Source of the DNA: Porticoccus sp.
Lineage (GTDB): Bacteria > Pseudomonadota > Gammaproteobacteria > Pseudomonadales > Porticoccaceae
Assembly (NCBI GenBank): GCA_002707685.1
Contig: PANQ01000008.1
Coordinates: 65,345 to 124,191, forward strand
Length of the DNA stretch: 58,847 nucleotides
Direction: 5' to 3'
The translations under genes and the position numbers were made by a program. Positions 16,600 through 24,023 of this stretch are shown here, piece after piece. The notes below the pieces were generated by a model. That model did not search any database. It was not told the DNA's origin and was given only the letters and a program-made list of their open reading frames with translations. How positions within the stretch are numbered: the stretch's first letter is position 1; each line of letters begins with the position of its first letter.

Positions 16600-17009
16600 T
16601 TAAACTCAAATGGTTATACCTGCCTTCCCTGCTTTGGGAAGGCGCGTAAATTATCCTTTTATTTTCCCTGTAATCGGTCCAATGGGCTGGCTTTCCTCGT
16701 GTAATGTTGTCAAATCGAGACCACGGTTTATACTCGGTCCATGCTCGTTATCCAGCCGGTTGCCTAAACATGATTGAAAAACAAGGGGCTAGCAGTAAGA
16801 AGGATATAATGAGGTCCTATTATTTTGGATAATAGGAAAAACTCGCTTTATTCAGAAGGGAATCGGATATGTCTCAATTTTCTATTCTGTATCAATCCGT
16901 TATCAAAAAGTGCCGAATATCAGATTCGGCAGAGCGCGCGTGCGCGATATACAAATGTTATACGTAATACTTCGACATACTTAATAAAATTCATCACAAG
17001 GAAATAGTT
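16600..17009. other. 410-bp intergenic region between the tRNA fragment and cassette 1
   Basis: No convincing gene; a 60-codon frame at 16825-17007 has no homology signal. Visible elements are the tRNA terminator hairpin, a -10-like TATAAT (16805-16810) directly before a perfect inverted repeat CCTATTAT-TTTGG-ATAATAGG (16816-16836), a second hairpin TGCCGAAT/ATTCGGCA (16911-16931), a GCGC-rich run, and the cassette boundary GTTATAC at 16957-16963. The bases are AT-rich compared with both flanks. Confidence 0.5.
16622..16643. terminator. Hairpin downstream of the tRNA-Leu fragment
   Basis: GCCTTCCC pairs with GGGAAGGC around a six-base loop (TGCTTT), 23 bp after the CCA end. This is probably the original terminator of the tRNA-Leu gene. 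The T-rich stretch (CCTTTTATTTT) is 12 bp further, so it is not a textbook terminator. Confidence 0.5.
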
Positions 17010-17702
17010 ATGGCGGATTCACATCCATATATATCTGGTCCCGGCAATATCAGTCTGATGGTTTCTCAGCTAAGGAAGTCTTTCCCAACAAAGGTGAATT
17101 CAGATACCGTCAAAAAGCTGGGACTCGCACCCAACAATGAAAGTCACTTAATAAATGCCCTCCAATTTATTGGCTTGCTTGATAGCGAAGGAACAAAGAC
17201 CTCGCAAGCCTCTTCTGTGTTTTCTCATCATAAAGACGAAGAGTTTTCAAAAGCATTCTCGGAGTTGGTGGAAGCAGCGTACTCGGCACTGTTTGAGCTG
17301 CATGGAGAATCCACATGGGGTCTCGATAACGATGATCTCATAACTTTCTTTAGGCAGAACGACCAGACCGGAGATGCTATCGGACGACGTCAAGCAAATA
17401 CATTTAAGGTGTTTGCTGCATTATCTGGTCATGGAGAGGTCCCTGTTAAACGGGGAGGCAACAAGAATGGAAGTTCAACCGAAAATAAAAAAACAAAATC
17501 AAAACCAAAACCAAAAAGCAAGGCAAACCCAAGCACGCCATTGTCTGTAGATCTAGGTAAGAATTCTGGCGCTGGACAAAAAAATGGAAATCGGGATATA
17601 GGTCTTACAGTCAGGGTAGAGATCAATCTCCCTGCTGATGGAACCAAGGAAACCTATGATGCAATCTTTAAAAGCATTAAAGAAAATCTAATCGATGCAT
17701 AA
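17010..17702 (+). CDS. DUF5343 domain protein (cassette 1, first gene)
   Basis: A 230-residue protein whose first 150 residues match the DUF5343 pattern: PGNISLMVSQLRKSFPTKVN, a winged-helix-like NESHLINALQFIGLLDSEG, then FSELVEAAYSALFELHGES and RRQANTFKVFAALSGHGEVPV. The linker at about 150-180 is low-complexity Lys/Pro/Ser/Asn, ending in a short strand-rich C-terminus (RDIGLTVRVEINLPADGTKETYDAIFKSI is typical wording of such tails, quoted here only in part: VRVEINLPADG). Function is unknown; DUF5343 genes recur in accessory regions next to TIGR02391 genes, as here. The downstream gene overlaps by eight bases. AT-rich codon use differs from the chromosome, consistent with recent gain as a cassette. 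Confidence 0.75.
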   Translation: MADSHPYISGPGNISLMVSQLRKSFPTKVNSDTVKKLGLAPNNESHLINALQFIGLLDSEGTKTSQASSVFSHHKDEEFSKAFSELVEAAYSALFELHGESTWGLDNDDLITFFRQNDQTGDAIGRRQANTFKVFAALSGHGEVPVKRGGNKNGSSTENKKTKSKPKPKSKANPSTPLSVDLGKNSGAGQKNGNRDIGLTVRVEINLPADGTKETYDAIFKSIKENLIDA

Positions 17703-18165
17703 AATGCTAGATAAATTCGAGAAAATTGTACGTGCATCTGCGCCGTTCGCTAGATCATCAAAAGTTAGTACAGAAATGCATCCTTTCGATGAGCGGAACA
17801 TTCATCCAGAAATCGCTACCATAACATCAAAACTGTTTGATGATGGACATTATGCCCAAGCTACTTTTGAAGCATACAAGTATATTGATAAGAGGGTTCA
17901 GAATCTTTCGGGGGAATCAGATAGTGGGTATAAACTAATGATGAAGGCTTTTAGCGACACTTCACCATTAATTCAACTGACCCCTTTGAGCACAGCTAGC
18001 GAAATTGATGAGCAAAAGGGATTTCAGTTTATTTTTGCTGGATCGGTAATGGCCATACGGAATCCGCGTGGGCATGAGTATTCTTTCCCTGAAACCCTTG
18101 ATCAATGTTTAGATAATTTAAGCTTAGCCTCGTTATTAATGCGCCGCCTAGATCATCATGTATAA
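17695..18165 (+). CDS. TIGR02391 (Ymh) family protein (cassette 1, second gene)
   Basis: A 156-residue protein with the TIGR02391 fingerprint: IHPEIATITSKLFDDGHYAQ, a following EAYKYIDKRVQNLSG helix, LMMKAFSDTSPLIQL, and GFQFIFAGSVMAIRNPRGHE. The last block (AIRNPRxHE) is the family hallmark and resembles HEPN-like Rx4-6H arrangements, which suggests a possible RNase or nucleic-acid role, but no activity is established. An alternative ATG at 17704 would follow the previous stop directly. The stop TAA lies inside the attC R'' box, a common arrangement in integron cassettes. The pair with DUF5343 may act as a two-protein defence module, which is an inference. Confidence 0.8.
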   Translation: MHKMLDKFEKIVRASAPFARSSKVSTEMHPFDERNIHPEIATITSKLFDDGHYAQATFEAYKYIDKRVQNLSGESDSGYKLMMKAFSDTSPLIQLTPLSTASEIDEQKGFQFIFAGSVMAIRNPRGHEYSFPETLDQCLDNLSLASLLMRRLDHHV

Positions 18166-18249
18166 CAATCCGCTCAAATTCGTTACGGCCACAAAATACG
18201 TGGCCTTCACCGGACTCGCGACCGCTCGCCGTTTAGCGGGGCGTTATGC
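18160..18249 (+). repeat. attC site of cassette 1
   Basis: The site is 90 bp long. R'' is GTATAAC (18160-18166) and R' is GTTATGC (18243-18249). The inner boxes CGCTCAAA and TTTAGCG pair with one unpaired C, matching the extrahelical base typical of attC bottom strands. The centre contains a GGCCAC/GTGGCC hairpin. Recombination would occur between G18243 and T18244. Confidence 0.8.
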
Positions 18250-18267
18250 AGTCATTCTCAAGCCTTA

Positions 18268-18296
18268 TTGACATGTGTCACGTGACACAATACACT
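18268..18296 (+). promoter_or_regulatory. higBA promoter with an operator palindrome in the spacer
   Basis: A perfect -35 TTGACA (18268-18273), a 17-bp spacer and a -10 TACACT (18291-18296) precede higB by eight bases. The spacer holds a 16-bp perfect palindrome, TGTGTCACGTGACACA (18274-18289). This is an ideal place for HigA or the HigBA complex to block RNA polymerase. The cassette therefore carries its own regulated promoter. Confidence 0.7.
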
Positions 18297-18303
18297 TCGA
18301 TGC

Positions 18304-18585
18304 ATGATCAAATCCTTCGCTGACAAACGAACCCAAGAGCTTTACTCCAGGGGCAAGGCAAAGAAATTTCCTGCGGATGTTGCACCGAGAGCCGCTAGAA
18401 AACTTGAATACGTGGATCTGGCCGTACAGCTGGAGGATTTGAAAGTGCCGCCCGGCAATCGCCTTCACCCGCTGGCGGGAAACAGGCAGGGGCAGCACGC
18501 AATTTCAATAAATGATCAGTGGCGTATCTGTTTTCGTTTTGAAGATGGCGATGCGTATGAGGTCGAAGTGTGTGACTACCACTGA
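18304..18585 (+). CDS. higB: HigB-type (RelE-fold) mRNA interferase toxin
   Basis: A 93-residue toxin of a HigBA type II system, predicted to cleave mRNA on the ribosome. The pattern is family-typical: MIKSFADKRTQELYSRGKAK at the start, a central LEDLKVPPGNRLHPLAG, and the C-terminal ISINDQWRICFRFEDGDAYEVEVCDYH, in which NDQWRICF and the terminal DYH are characteristic. Toxin-first order with HigA 14 bp downstream is the standard higBA layout. It is the first gene of cassette 2, which gives a reason for array stability: loss would leave free toxin. Confidence 0.92.
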   Translation: MIKSFADKRTQELYSRGKAKKFPADVAPRAARKLEYVDLAVQLEDLKVPPGNRLHPLAGNRQGQHAISINDQWRICFRFEDGDAYEVEVCDYH

Positions 18586-18599
18586 GTGAGGTGATAACT

Positions 18600-18914
18600 A
18601 TGGCTATTCTTAATACTGCCGGCATGCAGCGCAAGCCGACTCATCCTGGCGAGATGCTGAGGGAGGATTTCCTTCCGGACTATGGCCTGTCCGTTGCCGG
18701 GTTGGCTGAATCTCTGGGTGTTTCTCGCCAGTCAGTTAATGAATTACTTCGCGAACGTCGTGCTGTCAGTCCTGAAATGGCGCTCCGGCTTGCCCGTTTG
18801 TTTGGTAATTCGCCGGAATTCTGGCTGAATGCGCAGCGATCTGTTGATCTTTGGACGGCTGCTCAGTCGGTCAAGGAAGAAGTGGCTCGGATCAAACCGC
18901 TACATGCTGCATAA
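18600..18914 (+). CDS. higA: HigA-type antitoxin, XRE fold
   Basis: A 104-residue antitoxin and autorepressor. It opens with the HigA signature KPTHPGEMLREDFLPDYGLS, followed by the helix-turn-helix VAGLAESLGVSRQSVNELL and MALRLARLFGNSPEFWLNAQ. The ATG at 18600 is preferred over the GTG at 18591 because GAGGTG at 18588-18593 then lies six bases upstream as a ribosome binding site. Its stop codon falls in the R'' box of the next attC. It probably binds the palindrome at 18274-18289. Confidence 0.92.
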   Translation: MAILNTAGMQRKPTHPGEMLREDFLPDYGLSVAGLAESLGVSRQSVNELLRERRAVSPEMALRLARLFGNSPEFWLNAQRSVDLWTAAQSVKEEVARIKPLHAA

Positions 18915-18986
18915 CCATGTCATGCACCGGAGGCCAAAACCTCCGCCTCGTTGAGGTTTTGTCGCCAGTGTTGGCCGGCGTTATAA
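18909..18986 (+). repeat. attC site of cassette 2
   Basis: The site is 78 bp long. R'' is GCATAAC (18909-18915), an exact reverse complement of the cassette's own opening GTTATGC, and R' is GTTATAA (18980-18986). The centre holds AAAACCTC/GAGGTTTT, an 8-bp hairpin, and CCGG...GGCC elements for imperfect inner boxes. It is less regular than the upstream site, and the inner pairing is imperfect. Confidence 0.65.
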
Positions 18987-19002
18987 GACTACGAGGTGAA
19001 CT

Positions 19003-19350
19003 GTGACATCTGAAAAGATCAACTATATCGAATTGCCGGCGAGTAACCTCGAAGGCACAAAGAGGTTCTTCTCGGATGCTTTCGGCTGGCAGTTCGTAGA
19101 TTATGGCCCTGATTATGTTGCGATCCAGAATGCCGGCCTTGATGGGGGTTTTTACCGATCACCTCTAGTGGCTGAGGTTGGGAAGGGTAGTGCCCTTGTT
19201 GTTCTTTACAGTTCCGACCTTGAGGCGTCTCTTAATAAAGTGGAGCAAGCCGGGGGTAAAATCGTGAAATCAATTTTTAGCTTCCCCGGTGGTCGCAGGT
19301 TTCATTTTAGCGACCCAAGTGGCAATGAGTATGCCGTCTGGTCAGAGTGA
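19003..19350 (+). CDS. VOC-superfamily (glyoxalase/bleomycin-resistance fold) protein
   Basis: A 115-residue single-module vicinal-oxygen-chelate protein starting at GTG with GAGGTG eight bases ahead. The fold shows in INYIELPASNLEGTKRFFSDAFGW at the start (the YIELPA strand and the FY-type helix) and SFPGGRRFHFSDPSGNEYAVW at the end. Metal-ligand candidates are the late His/Glu in FHFSDPSGNEY; the first-strand ligand is Glu. Its substrate cannot be named: such cassette-borne VOC proteins include antibiotic-binding and lyase types. It starts 16 bp after an attC R' box, so it is a cassette gene, but no attC follows it. Confidence 0.82.
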   Translation: MTSEKINYIELPASNLEGTKRFFSDAFGWQFVDYGPDYVAIQNAGLDGGFYRSPLVAEVGKGSALVVLYSSDLEASLNKVEQAGGKIVKSIFSFPGGRRFHFSDPSGNEYAVWSE

Positions 19351-19367
19351 TACTTTAAACCAATTGA

Positions 19368-19610
19368 TTTCCAGGTGCTGAGGTCGCAATAGCCGCACTG
19401 GAAAAGCAGGCTATTTTCCAAGCGAGATTGATTGCCGTGGCAGCAAGCAAGGCCAATTCAGATAATCTATGGCAATGGGGGCTTATCGATGAGTAAAAAA
19501 GAAAATTGCCCTCATCGACCTCCCAGCGGGCTAAAGATTCTCAAGTCCACATTGACCGCATTCGTACCATGCTGAAGGCTACCGACAACGATTCAAGCGT
19601 TTCACAGTGA
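19368..19610 (+). pseudogene. Decayed gene remnant of unknown family
   Basis: A frame without a start codon reads PGAEVAIAALEKQAIFQ..., has an in-frame TAA at 19494, and continues as KRKLPSSTSQRAKDSQ... to a TGA at 19608. The amino-acid composition is protein-like (an amphipathic Ala/Glu/Lys/Gln helix, then NLWQWGLIDE). I do not recognise the family. It lies in the decayed zone after the last cassette. Confidence 0.3.
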
Positions 19611-19831
19611 AAGCAGCCATCGCCGGCAATGCTGGATGTGGGGTTACCCGCGCGTATACTGGCTTACAAATACCCGGGTTCTTTAGTGGAGTTCTTGTGG
19701 ATTTCAGTGTTTCCTTCCTGTTCCAGGTTCAAACACATGATGACTCAACAAGATACAATGAAAAAAACATCGCCTGGGATCAATCGATGAATGCCAGGTT
19801 ATTACTTGTTTAAATAGAAAGGAGTAGGGAT
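19611..19831. other. Intergenic region upstream of lemA
   Basis: No gene is supported here. Just before lemA there is an AAAGGAG ribosome binding site at 19818-19824. The short frames present look like noise. This may be where cassette debris meets the old chromosome. Confidence 0.4.
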
Positions 19832-20410
19832 ATGGAGTGGGTATTACTGGGAATTCTTGGCGTACTGATTTTATATGTAATCCTGGAATACAATAAGTTG
19901 GTTCGACTTCGCAATGTATTTCAAAATGCATTCAAACAGATAGACGTCACGCTCAAACAACGACATGACATGATTCCGCAACTGGTCAACACCGTAAAAG
20001 GCTATGCCAAGCACGAACAGGCCACGTTGACCGGCGTTATTGATGCCCGGAATCAAGCTGAAAAATTACGCGGTCAAAGCGACTCGGGCGACGCAGGATC
20101 AATGCTGGCACTGGGACAGGCCGAAGGCCTCCTCGGTAAAGCGATGGGCGGGATTTTTGCCTTGTCAGAAGCCTATCCCGATCTTAAGGCCGATGGCGCT
20201 TTTCGTGATTTGATGGAGCAATTGACCACTATTGAAAACAAGGTTGCCGCATCGCGTCGTGGCTACAACAACACCGTGCTTGAATACAATAATGTGCTGG
20301 AAACCTTCCCGACCAATATCCTGGCGAACATGTTTACCTTTAAGCGTGCATCAGAACTGGATTTTGACGATCGTGAAGCCATTCAAAATGCCCCTGAAGT
20401 TGAGTTCTAG
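19832..20410 (+). CDS. lemA: LemA family membrane protein
   Basis: A 192-residue protein with one N-terminal membrane segment (WVLLGILGVLILYVILEYN), then the family block NKLVRLRNVFQNAFKQIDVTLKQRHDMIPQLVNTVKGY. The rest is a helical bundle exposed outside the cytoplasm according to family topology. LemA proteins are widespread, with no defined enzyme activity. The next gene starts two bases after the stop and encodes an M48 protease, a pairing seen in many bacteria. A good AAAGGAG site lies seven bases before the start. Confidence 0.92.
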   Translation: MEWVLLGILGVLILYVILEYNKLVRLRNVFQNAFKQIDVTLKQRHDMIPQLVNTVKGYAKHEQATLTGVIDARNQAEKLRGQSDSGDAGSMLALGQAEGLLGKAMGGIFALSEAYPDLKADGAFRDLMEQLTTIENKVAASRRGYNNTVLEYNNVLETFPTNILANMFTFKRASELDFDDREAIQNAPEVEF

Positions 20411-20412
20411 GC

Positions 20413-21450
20413 ATGGCTGAAATGAGTATGTATCGGCATGGCGCGAATGCCCGCAAGCAAAGCCTGCTGATTACCTCCTTGTTCATTTTTTCAGTACTGC
20501 TGATCGCCGTGCTGATTGCGTCATTGGCCTCGGTGCGTTTAACCCCGGAAACAGTAAATCAGGCCAACCAGATCGTTGTCGACTGGCGGTTGTTTGTTTA
20601 TGTCGCTTTGGCAGTAGCCGGCGTGATTGTTTTAACATCACTCTGGAAAATGGTCAGTATGGGCGGGGATGGTGCCAAAGTAGCCCGTTCTCTGGGCGCT
20701 ACCGATGTCAGTGATGAGACTGGCGACCCGCTGATTACCCGGTACAAAAACATTGTTGAAGAAGTGGCCCTCGGTGCCAGCATGCAAGCCCCCCGCATTT
20801 TTGTGCTCGAAAACGAACCGGGGATCAATGCTTTTGCCGCCGGCAGCTCGCCTGACAAGGCGGCTATTGCCGTTACGCGCGGTGCTTTAAAGCTGTTAAA
20901 CCGCGGTGAACTGGCGGCTGTTGTCGCCCATGAGTTTGCACATATTCGCAACCTGGATATGCGTTTGAATGTACGGGTTATCGGCCTGATTCATGGCTTG
21001 ATGGTCCTCTATGTTGTGGGTCGTATCCTGATGCATTCCGGTGGTCGCAGCAGAAAAGGCGGGGCGCAAATAGCGTTAATAGGCATTGCCATCATCCTGT
21101 TAGGGTTGTTGGGGGCCTTTATGGGCAAAATCATGCAGGCAGCCATTTCACGGCAACGTGAATATTTAGCTGATGCGGATTCCGCACGTTATACCGGTGA
21201 TCCGGACTCCCTGGCCGGTGCGCTGAAAAAAATCGGCGGACTCCAGCATAGTGGCATGAAAGAAGCCGTGCATGATGAACTGGAAGAGGCCAGGCATATG
21301 ATGTTTGCCGAGCTCTCGGTCAAAATGTCTGGCCTGATGTCGACACATCCGCCGTTGGTCAAGCGTATACAAGCCTTGGACCCCAGCTTTGATCCAGACC
21401 AAAATGGCTGGCCTTCGATGGAAAACGCCGAGGTAGCAAAAGAGGCGTAG
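20413..21450 (+). CDS. M48 family (HtpX-like) membrane metalloprotease
   Basis: This 345-residue zinc protease is anchored by two N-terminal membrane helices (about 20-45 and 58-75) and a second hydrophobic pair after the active site (GLIHGLMVLYVVG and ALIGIAIILLGLLGAF). The HExxH motif is VAHEFAHIRN; the third ligand is expected in REYLADADSARYTGD. HtpX-type enzymes help degrade misfolded membrane proteins. It is coupled to lemA in one transcription unit. It is longer than E. coli HtpX and closer to the lemA-linked M48 group, so I give no symbol. Confidence 0.9.
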   Translation: MAEMSMYRHGANARKQSLLITSLFIFSVLLIAVLIASLASVRLTPETVNQANQIVVDWRLFVYVALAVAGVIVLTSLWKMVSMGGDGAKVARSLGATDVSDETGDPLITRYKNIVEEVALGASMQAPRIFVLENEPGINAFAAGSSPDKAAIAVTRGALKLLNRGELAAVVAHEFAHIRNLDMRLNVRVIGLIHGLMVLYVVGRILMHSGGRSRKGGAQIALIGIAIILLGLLGAFMGKIMQAAISRQREYLADADSARYTGDPDSLAGALKKIGGLQHSGMKEAVHDELEEARHMMFAELSVKMSGLMSTHPPLVKRIQALDPSFDPDQNGWPSMENAEVAKEA

Positions 21451-21621
21451 TCAATTGAAAGCGTATAAAAATACGTGGCAATAAATGGGCTCAGATACAA
21501 ATTTTATAGCATGTGCCGCAAAGGTAATGGTTGGGATAATACACCAATGAAATCGTTCTTCTGGACTTACCCCGAATAGCCAGACACTTCTGGGCTACGT
21601 TTGTATTTGCTCCAACTTCCA

Positions 21622-22911
21622 CTACACCTCAACCCTATTTCTACCACGCTCTTTTGCCCGATAGAGTGCTTCATCGACCCGTTGGGCCAATGATTTGGCC
21701 TTTTCATGGGGGGCAAACTCTACCACTCCGAAACTGGCCGTGATGCTGCCGAGCTTGTTGAATTGATGGTTGGCAATGGTTTGTCGTAACTTCTCGGCGA
21801 CGTCTTTCGCCGTGCTTAACCCGGTTTGCGGCAGCAATACCATAAACTCCTCGCCACCCCAGCGCCCATGGATATCAATGCTGCGGATGTTATCGTTGAC
21901 CAGGCTGGTAACTGTTTTCAATGCCGTGTCACCGGTATTGTGGCCGAAGCGATCGTTGACCTGCTTGAAGTGATCGAGGTCATACATGAGCAGTGAAAGC
22001 GGGGTATGGTAGCGGTTGGCACGTTCTATTTCGTGTTCCAGCAGGCGGTCGAACTCCTGCCGGTTATTAATGCCGGTGAGGCCGTCCGTAATGGCCATAA
22101 TTCGTACCTGTTCTTCGGCCTGGATGCGTTGAGTAATATCCAGAAGTATTCCAGTCCAGATAATAGAGCCGTCCGCTTCCTTCTCCGGTGTGGAGCGGCA
22201 CTCGATCCAGCGAATGGAGCCATCATTATGTCGGATGCGGAACTCTGCATGGTAATGCGACAGGTTTTGTGCAGATACCTGGGCTTTACTCTCGATATCG
22301 GCGGCATCCTCAGGAAGAATGCGGGACATGATGTTGTCCTCGTCTGTACCGGATAATTCTTCGTGCTTCAGACCGCCCAGTTCGGCGAGGCCCTCACTGA
22401 AATAGGGCAAGCTGCGCGTACCATCCGGGGCCATACGGTATTGGTACAGTGCGCCGGGTACCTGGGCGGCGACCCGCTCAAGCAATTCTTTATTCTTTCG
22501 AAGCCGCTCCTCGGTGTATTTGCGTTCCGTGGTGTCCCTGACAATGCAGAAAATCAGCTTTTCGCCCCTATAGAGGGCGCCATTGGTACTGACCTCTGCA
22601 TCCGTAATAGTGCCGTCCTTGCGGCGGTGCCGGGTATCAAAATGCGCACTGGTATTATCAGCGGCCAGTAGCATTTCCTTGAGTTTCTGTTTGCTGAAAT
22701 GGATATCCCAGTCCCACACGTGAAGGCGGCTCAACTCTTCGGGGGAATAGCCCAGCATGTCGACATAACGCTGGTTGGCCCGATACACACTGCCATCTCG
22801 CCTGAGTACCACCATGGCATCTCCGGATTGTTCGAACAGGACGGTCCAGAGTACAGTTTCTATCGTTTGGTCGTCTGTGGATGGTTTCATGCTCAGACCC
22901 TGTTCGTCCAA
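21622..22911 (-). CDS. PAS-PAS-GGDEF diguanylate cyclase
   Basis: A 429-residue signalling enzyme that would make cyclic di-GMP from two GTP. Residues about 20-135 form a PAS domain (SGDAMVVLRRDGSVYRANQ, then RRKDGTITDAEV). Residues 155-270 form a second PAS/PAC unit ending in GILLDITQRIQAEEQ. GGDEF follows, with GGEEF at 352-356. An inhibitory I-site RSID (343-346) lies five residues before GGEEF, so product inhibition is likely. No membrane segment is seen, so it is cytoplasmic. An internal ATG at 22890 (MKPSTDD) is an alternative start. It is monocistronic and converges with the M48 gene. Confidence 0.92.
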   Translation of the reverse strand: MDEQGLSMKPSTDDQTIETVLWTVLFEQSGDAMVVLRRDGSVYRANQRYVDMLGYSPEELSRLHVWDWDIHFSKQKLKEMLLAADNTSAHFDTRHRRKDGTITDAEVSTNGALYRGEKLIFCIVRDTTERKYTEERLRKNKELLERVAAQVPGALYQYRMAPDGTRSLPYFSEGLAELGGLKHEELSGTDEDNIMSRILPEDAADIESKAQVSAQNLSHYHAEFRIRHNDGSIRWIECRSTPEKEADGSIIWTGILLDITQRIQAEEQVRIMAITDGLTGINNRQEFDRLLEHEIERANRYHTPLSLLMYDLDHFKQVNDRFGHNTGDTALKTVTSLVNDNIRSIDIHGRWGGEEFMVLLPQTGLSTAKDVAEKLRQTIANHQFNKLGSITASFGVVEFAPHEKAKSLAQRVDEALYRAKERGRNRVEV

Positions 22912-23113
22912 AATTCATTCCTGTAGAGCTCAAGTCTGCGTTGTCATTCGAGGATATACAATCAGTAAAGTACAAAGTACTTACCAGGAACAGAGCACTA
23001 AAGTCCGTTTTTTGGCCTGATTGTCCACACCCTGACACGTCTCGCGATGCGTAGCTTCTTGTTAGTGTTCTTAGTCTGGTACTCTGACTTTGCCATTCTT
23101 GGAGGATCCGGTG

Positions 23114-23908
23114 ATGCAACTGCCCAGCTCTCTATTTATCTCGCACGGCGGTGGACCGTTACCGTTATTGGGAGATTCTGGACATGTTGAGATGGTGTCC
23201 TGCCTGCAGGGTATTGCGGCGACCATACCTAAACCCGACGCGCTTGTGGTTGTCAGCGCCCACTGGGAAGAAAAAATGCCAACGATTACGGCAGGGCGCT
23301 TTCCCACCTTGATATATGATTACTACGGATTTCCGCCGGAGTCTTACGATATCAGGTATCCCTGTGCTGGCGACCCTTCTCTGGCGGCTGACATTTATCG
23401 GATGCTGGGTAATTGGGGAATAGCAGCCCATCTGGATGAAGAGAGGGGTTTCGATCACGGTGTTTTCGTGCCCCTCAAAATTATGTATCCGGAGGCCGAT
23501 GTGCCATGTGTTCAGCTGTCTCTGGTAAACAGTCTGGATGCTTCGCTTCACATCAATATTGGATCCGCACTCCAGGGACTGAAAAAGCAGAATGTATTGG
23601 TCATCGGTTCCGGTTTTTCCTTTCATAATCTGAAAGCCTTTTTCGCGCCCGATAGTGCCGAATCCCGACAACTCAATCACTCATTTGAAAAGTGGTTGTG
23701 CGATGTTTGTGGCGGTGATCAATATTTGGAAGAGGAGAGGCGAGATCTGTTGATTGGTTGGGAAAATGCCCCTGGTGCCCGATTTTGCCACCCGAGAGAA
23801 GAGCATCTTTTGCCACTTCACGTGTGCTATGGCCTCTCTCAAACCCGCTGTACAGAACGATTTGAACTCACTGTCATGAACAGGGCGTCGAGCATGTATC
23901 TATGGTGA
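23114..23908 (+). CDS. ygiD: DODA-type extradiol ring-opening dioxygenase
   Basis: A 264-residue LigB-superfamily dioxygenase related to 4,5-DOPA extradiol dioxygenase, a mononuclear metal enzyme. The N-terminal SLFISHGGGPLPLLGD supplies the first His ligand, and LVVVSAHWEEKMPTI the second; ERGFDHGVFVPLKIMYPEADVP is the central signature, and HPREEHLLPLHVCYG carries C-terminal ligand and acid-base residues. The start at 23114 (MQLPSS) is chosen because GGAGGA lies eight bases upstream; an in-frame ATG at 23090 lacks this. It is a single gene. The true substrate is unknown for most bacterial members. Confidence 0.9.
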   Translation: MQLPSSLFISHGGGPLPLLGDSGHVEMVSCLQGIAATIPKPDALVVVSAHWEEKMPTITAGRFPTLIYDYYGFPPESYDIRYPCAGDPSLAADIYRMLGNWGIAAHLDEERGFDHGVFVPLKIMYPEADVPCVQLSLVNSLDASLHINIGSALQGLKKQNVLVIGSGFSFHNLKAFFAPDSAESRQLNHSFEKWLCDVCGGDQYLEEERRDLLIGWENAPGARFCHPREEHLLPLHVCYGLSQTRCTERFELTVMNRASSMYLW

Positions 23909-24023
23909 TCCGTCTTTTGACTGGATGTTACTGATAGCCAATTTTCTATTGCACGGCAAATTTGCCGATGGGCGGACTATTGGGCATATTACGACCCCCA
24001 TCGACTGTTGAAGGAAATCGCGA

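Larger units (their letters stand above)
16957..19350 (+). mobile_element. Integron gene-cassette array lacking an integrase (CALIN-like)
   Basis: Two complete cassettes and one incomplete cassette lie in the same orientation. Cassette 1 starts at GTTATAC (16957) and its attC opens with GTATAAC (18160), the exact reverse complement. Cassette 2 starts at GTTATGC (18243) and its attC opens with GCATAAC (18909), again exact. Such pairing is required by cassette circularisation and is unlikely by chance. The third cassette starts at GTTATAA (18980), but no matching attC is seen downstream. No IntI gene is present in the window. Confidence 0.75.

Noticed and set aside
16825-17007. 60-codon frame before cassette 1
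   Set aside because: It overlaps the hairpins and the cassette boundary, and has no ribosome binding site or recognisable sequence.
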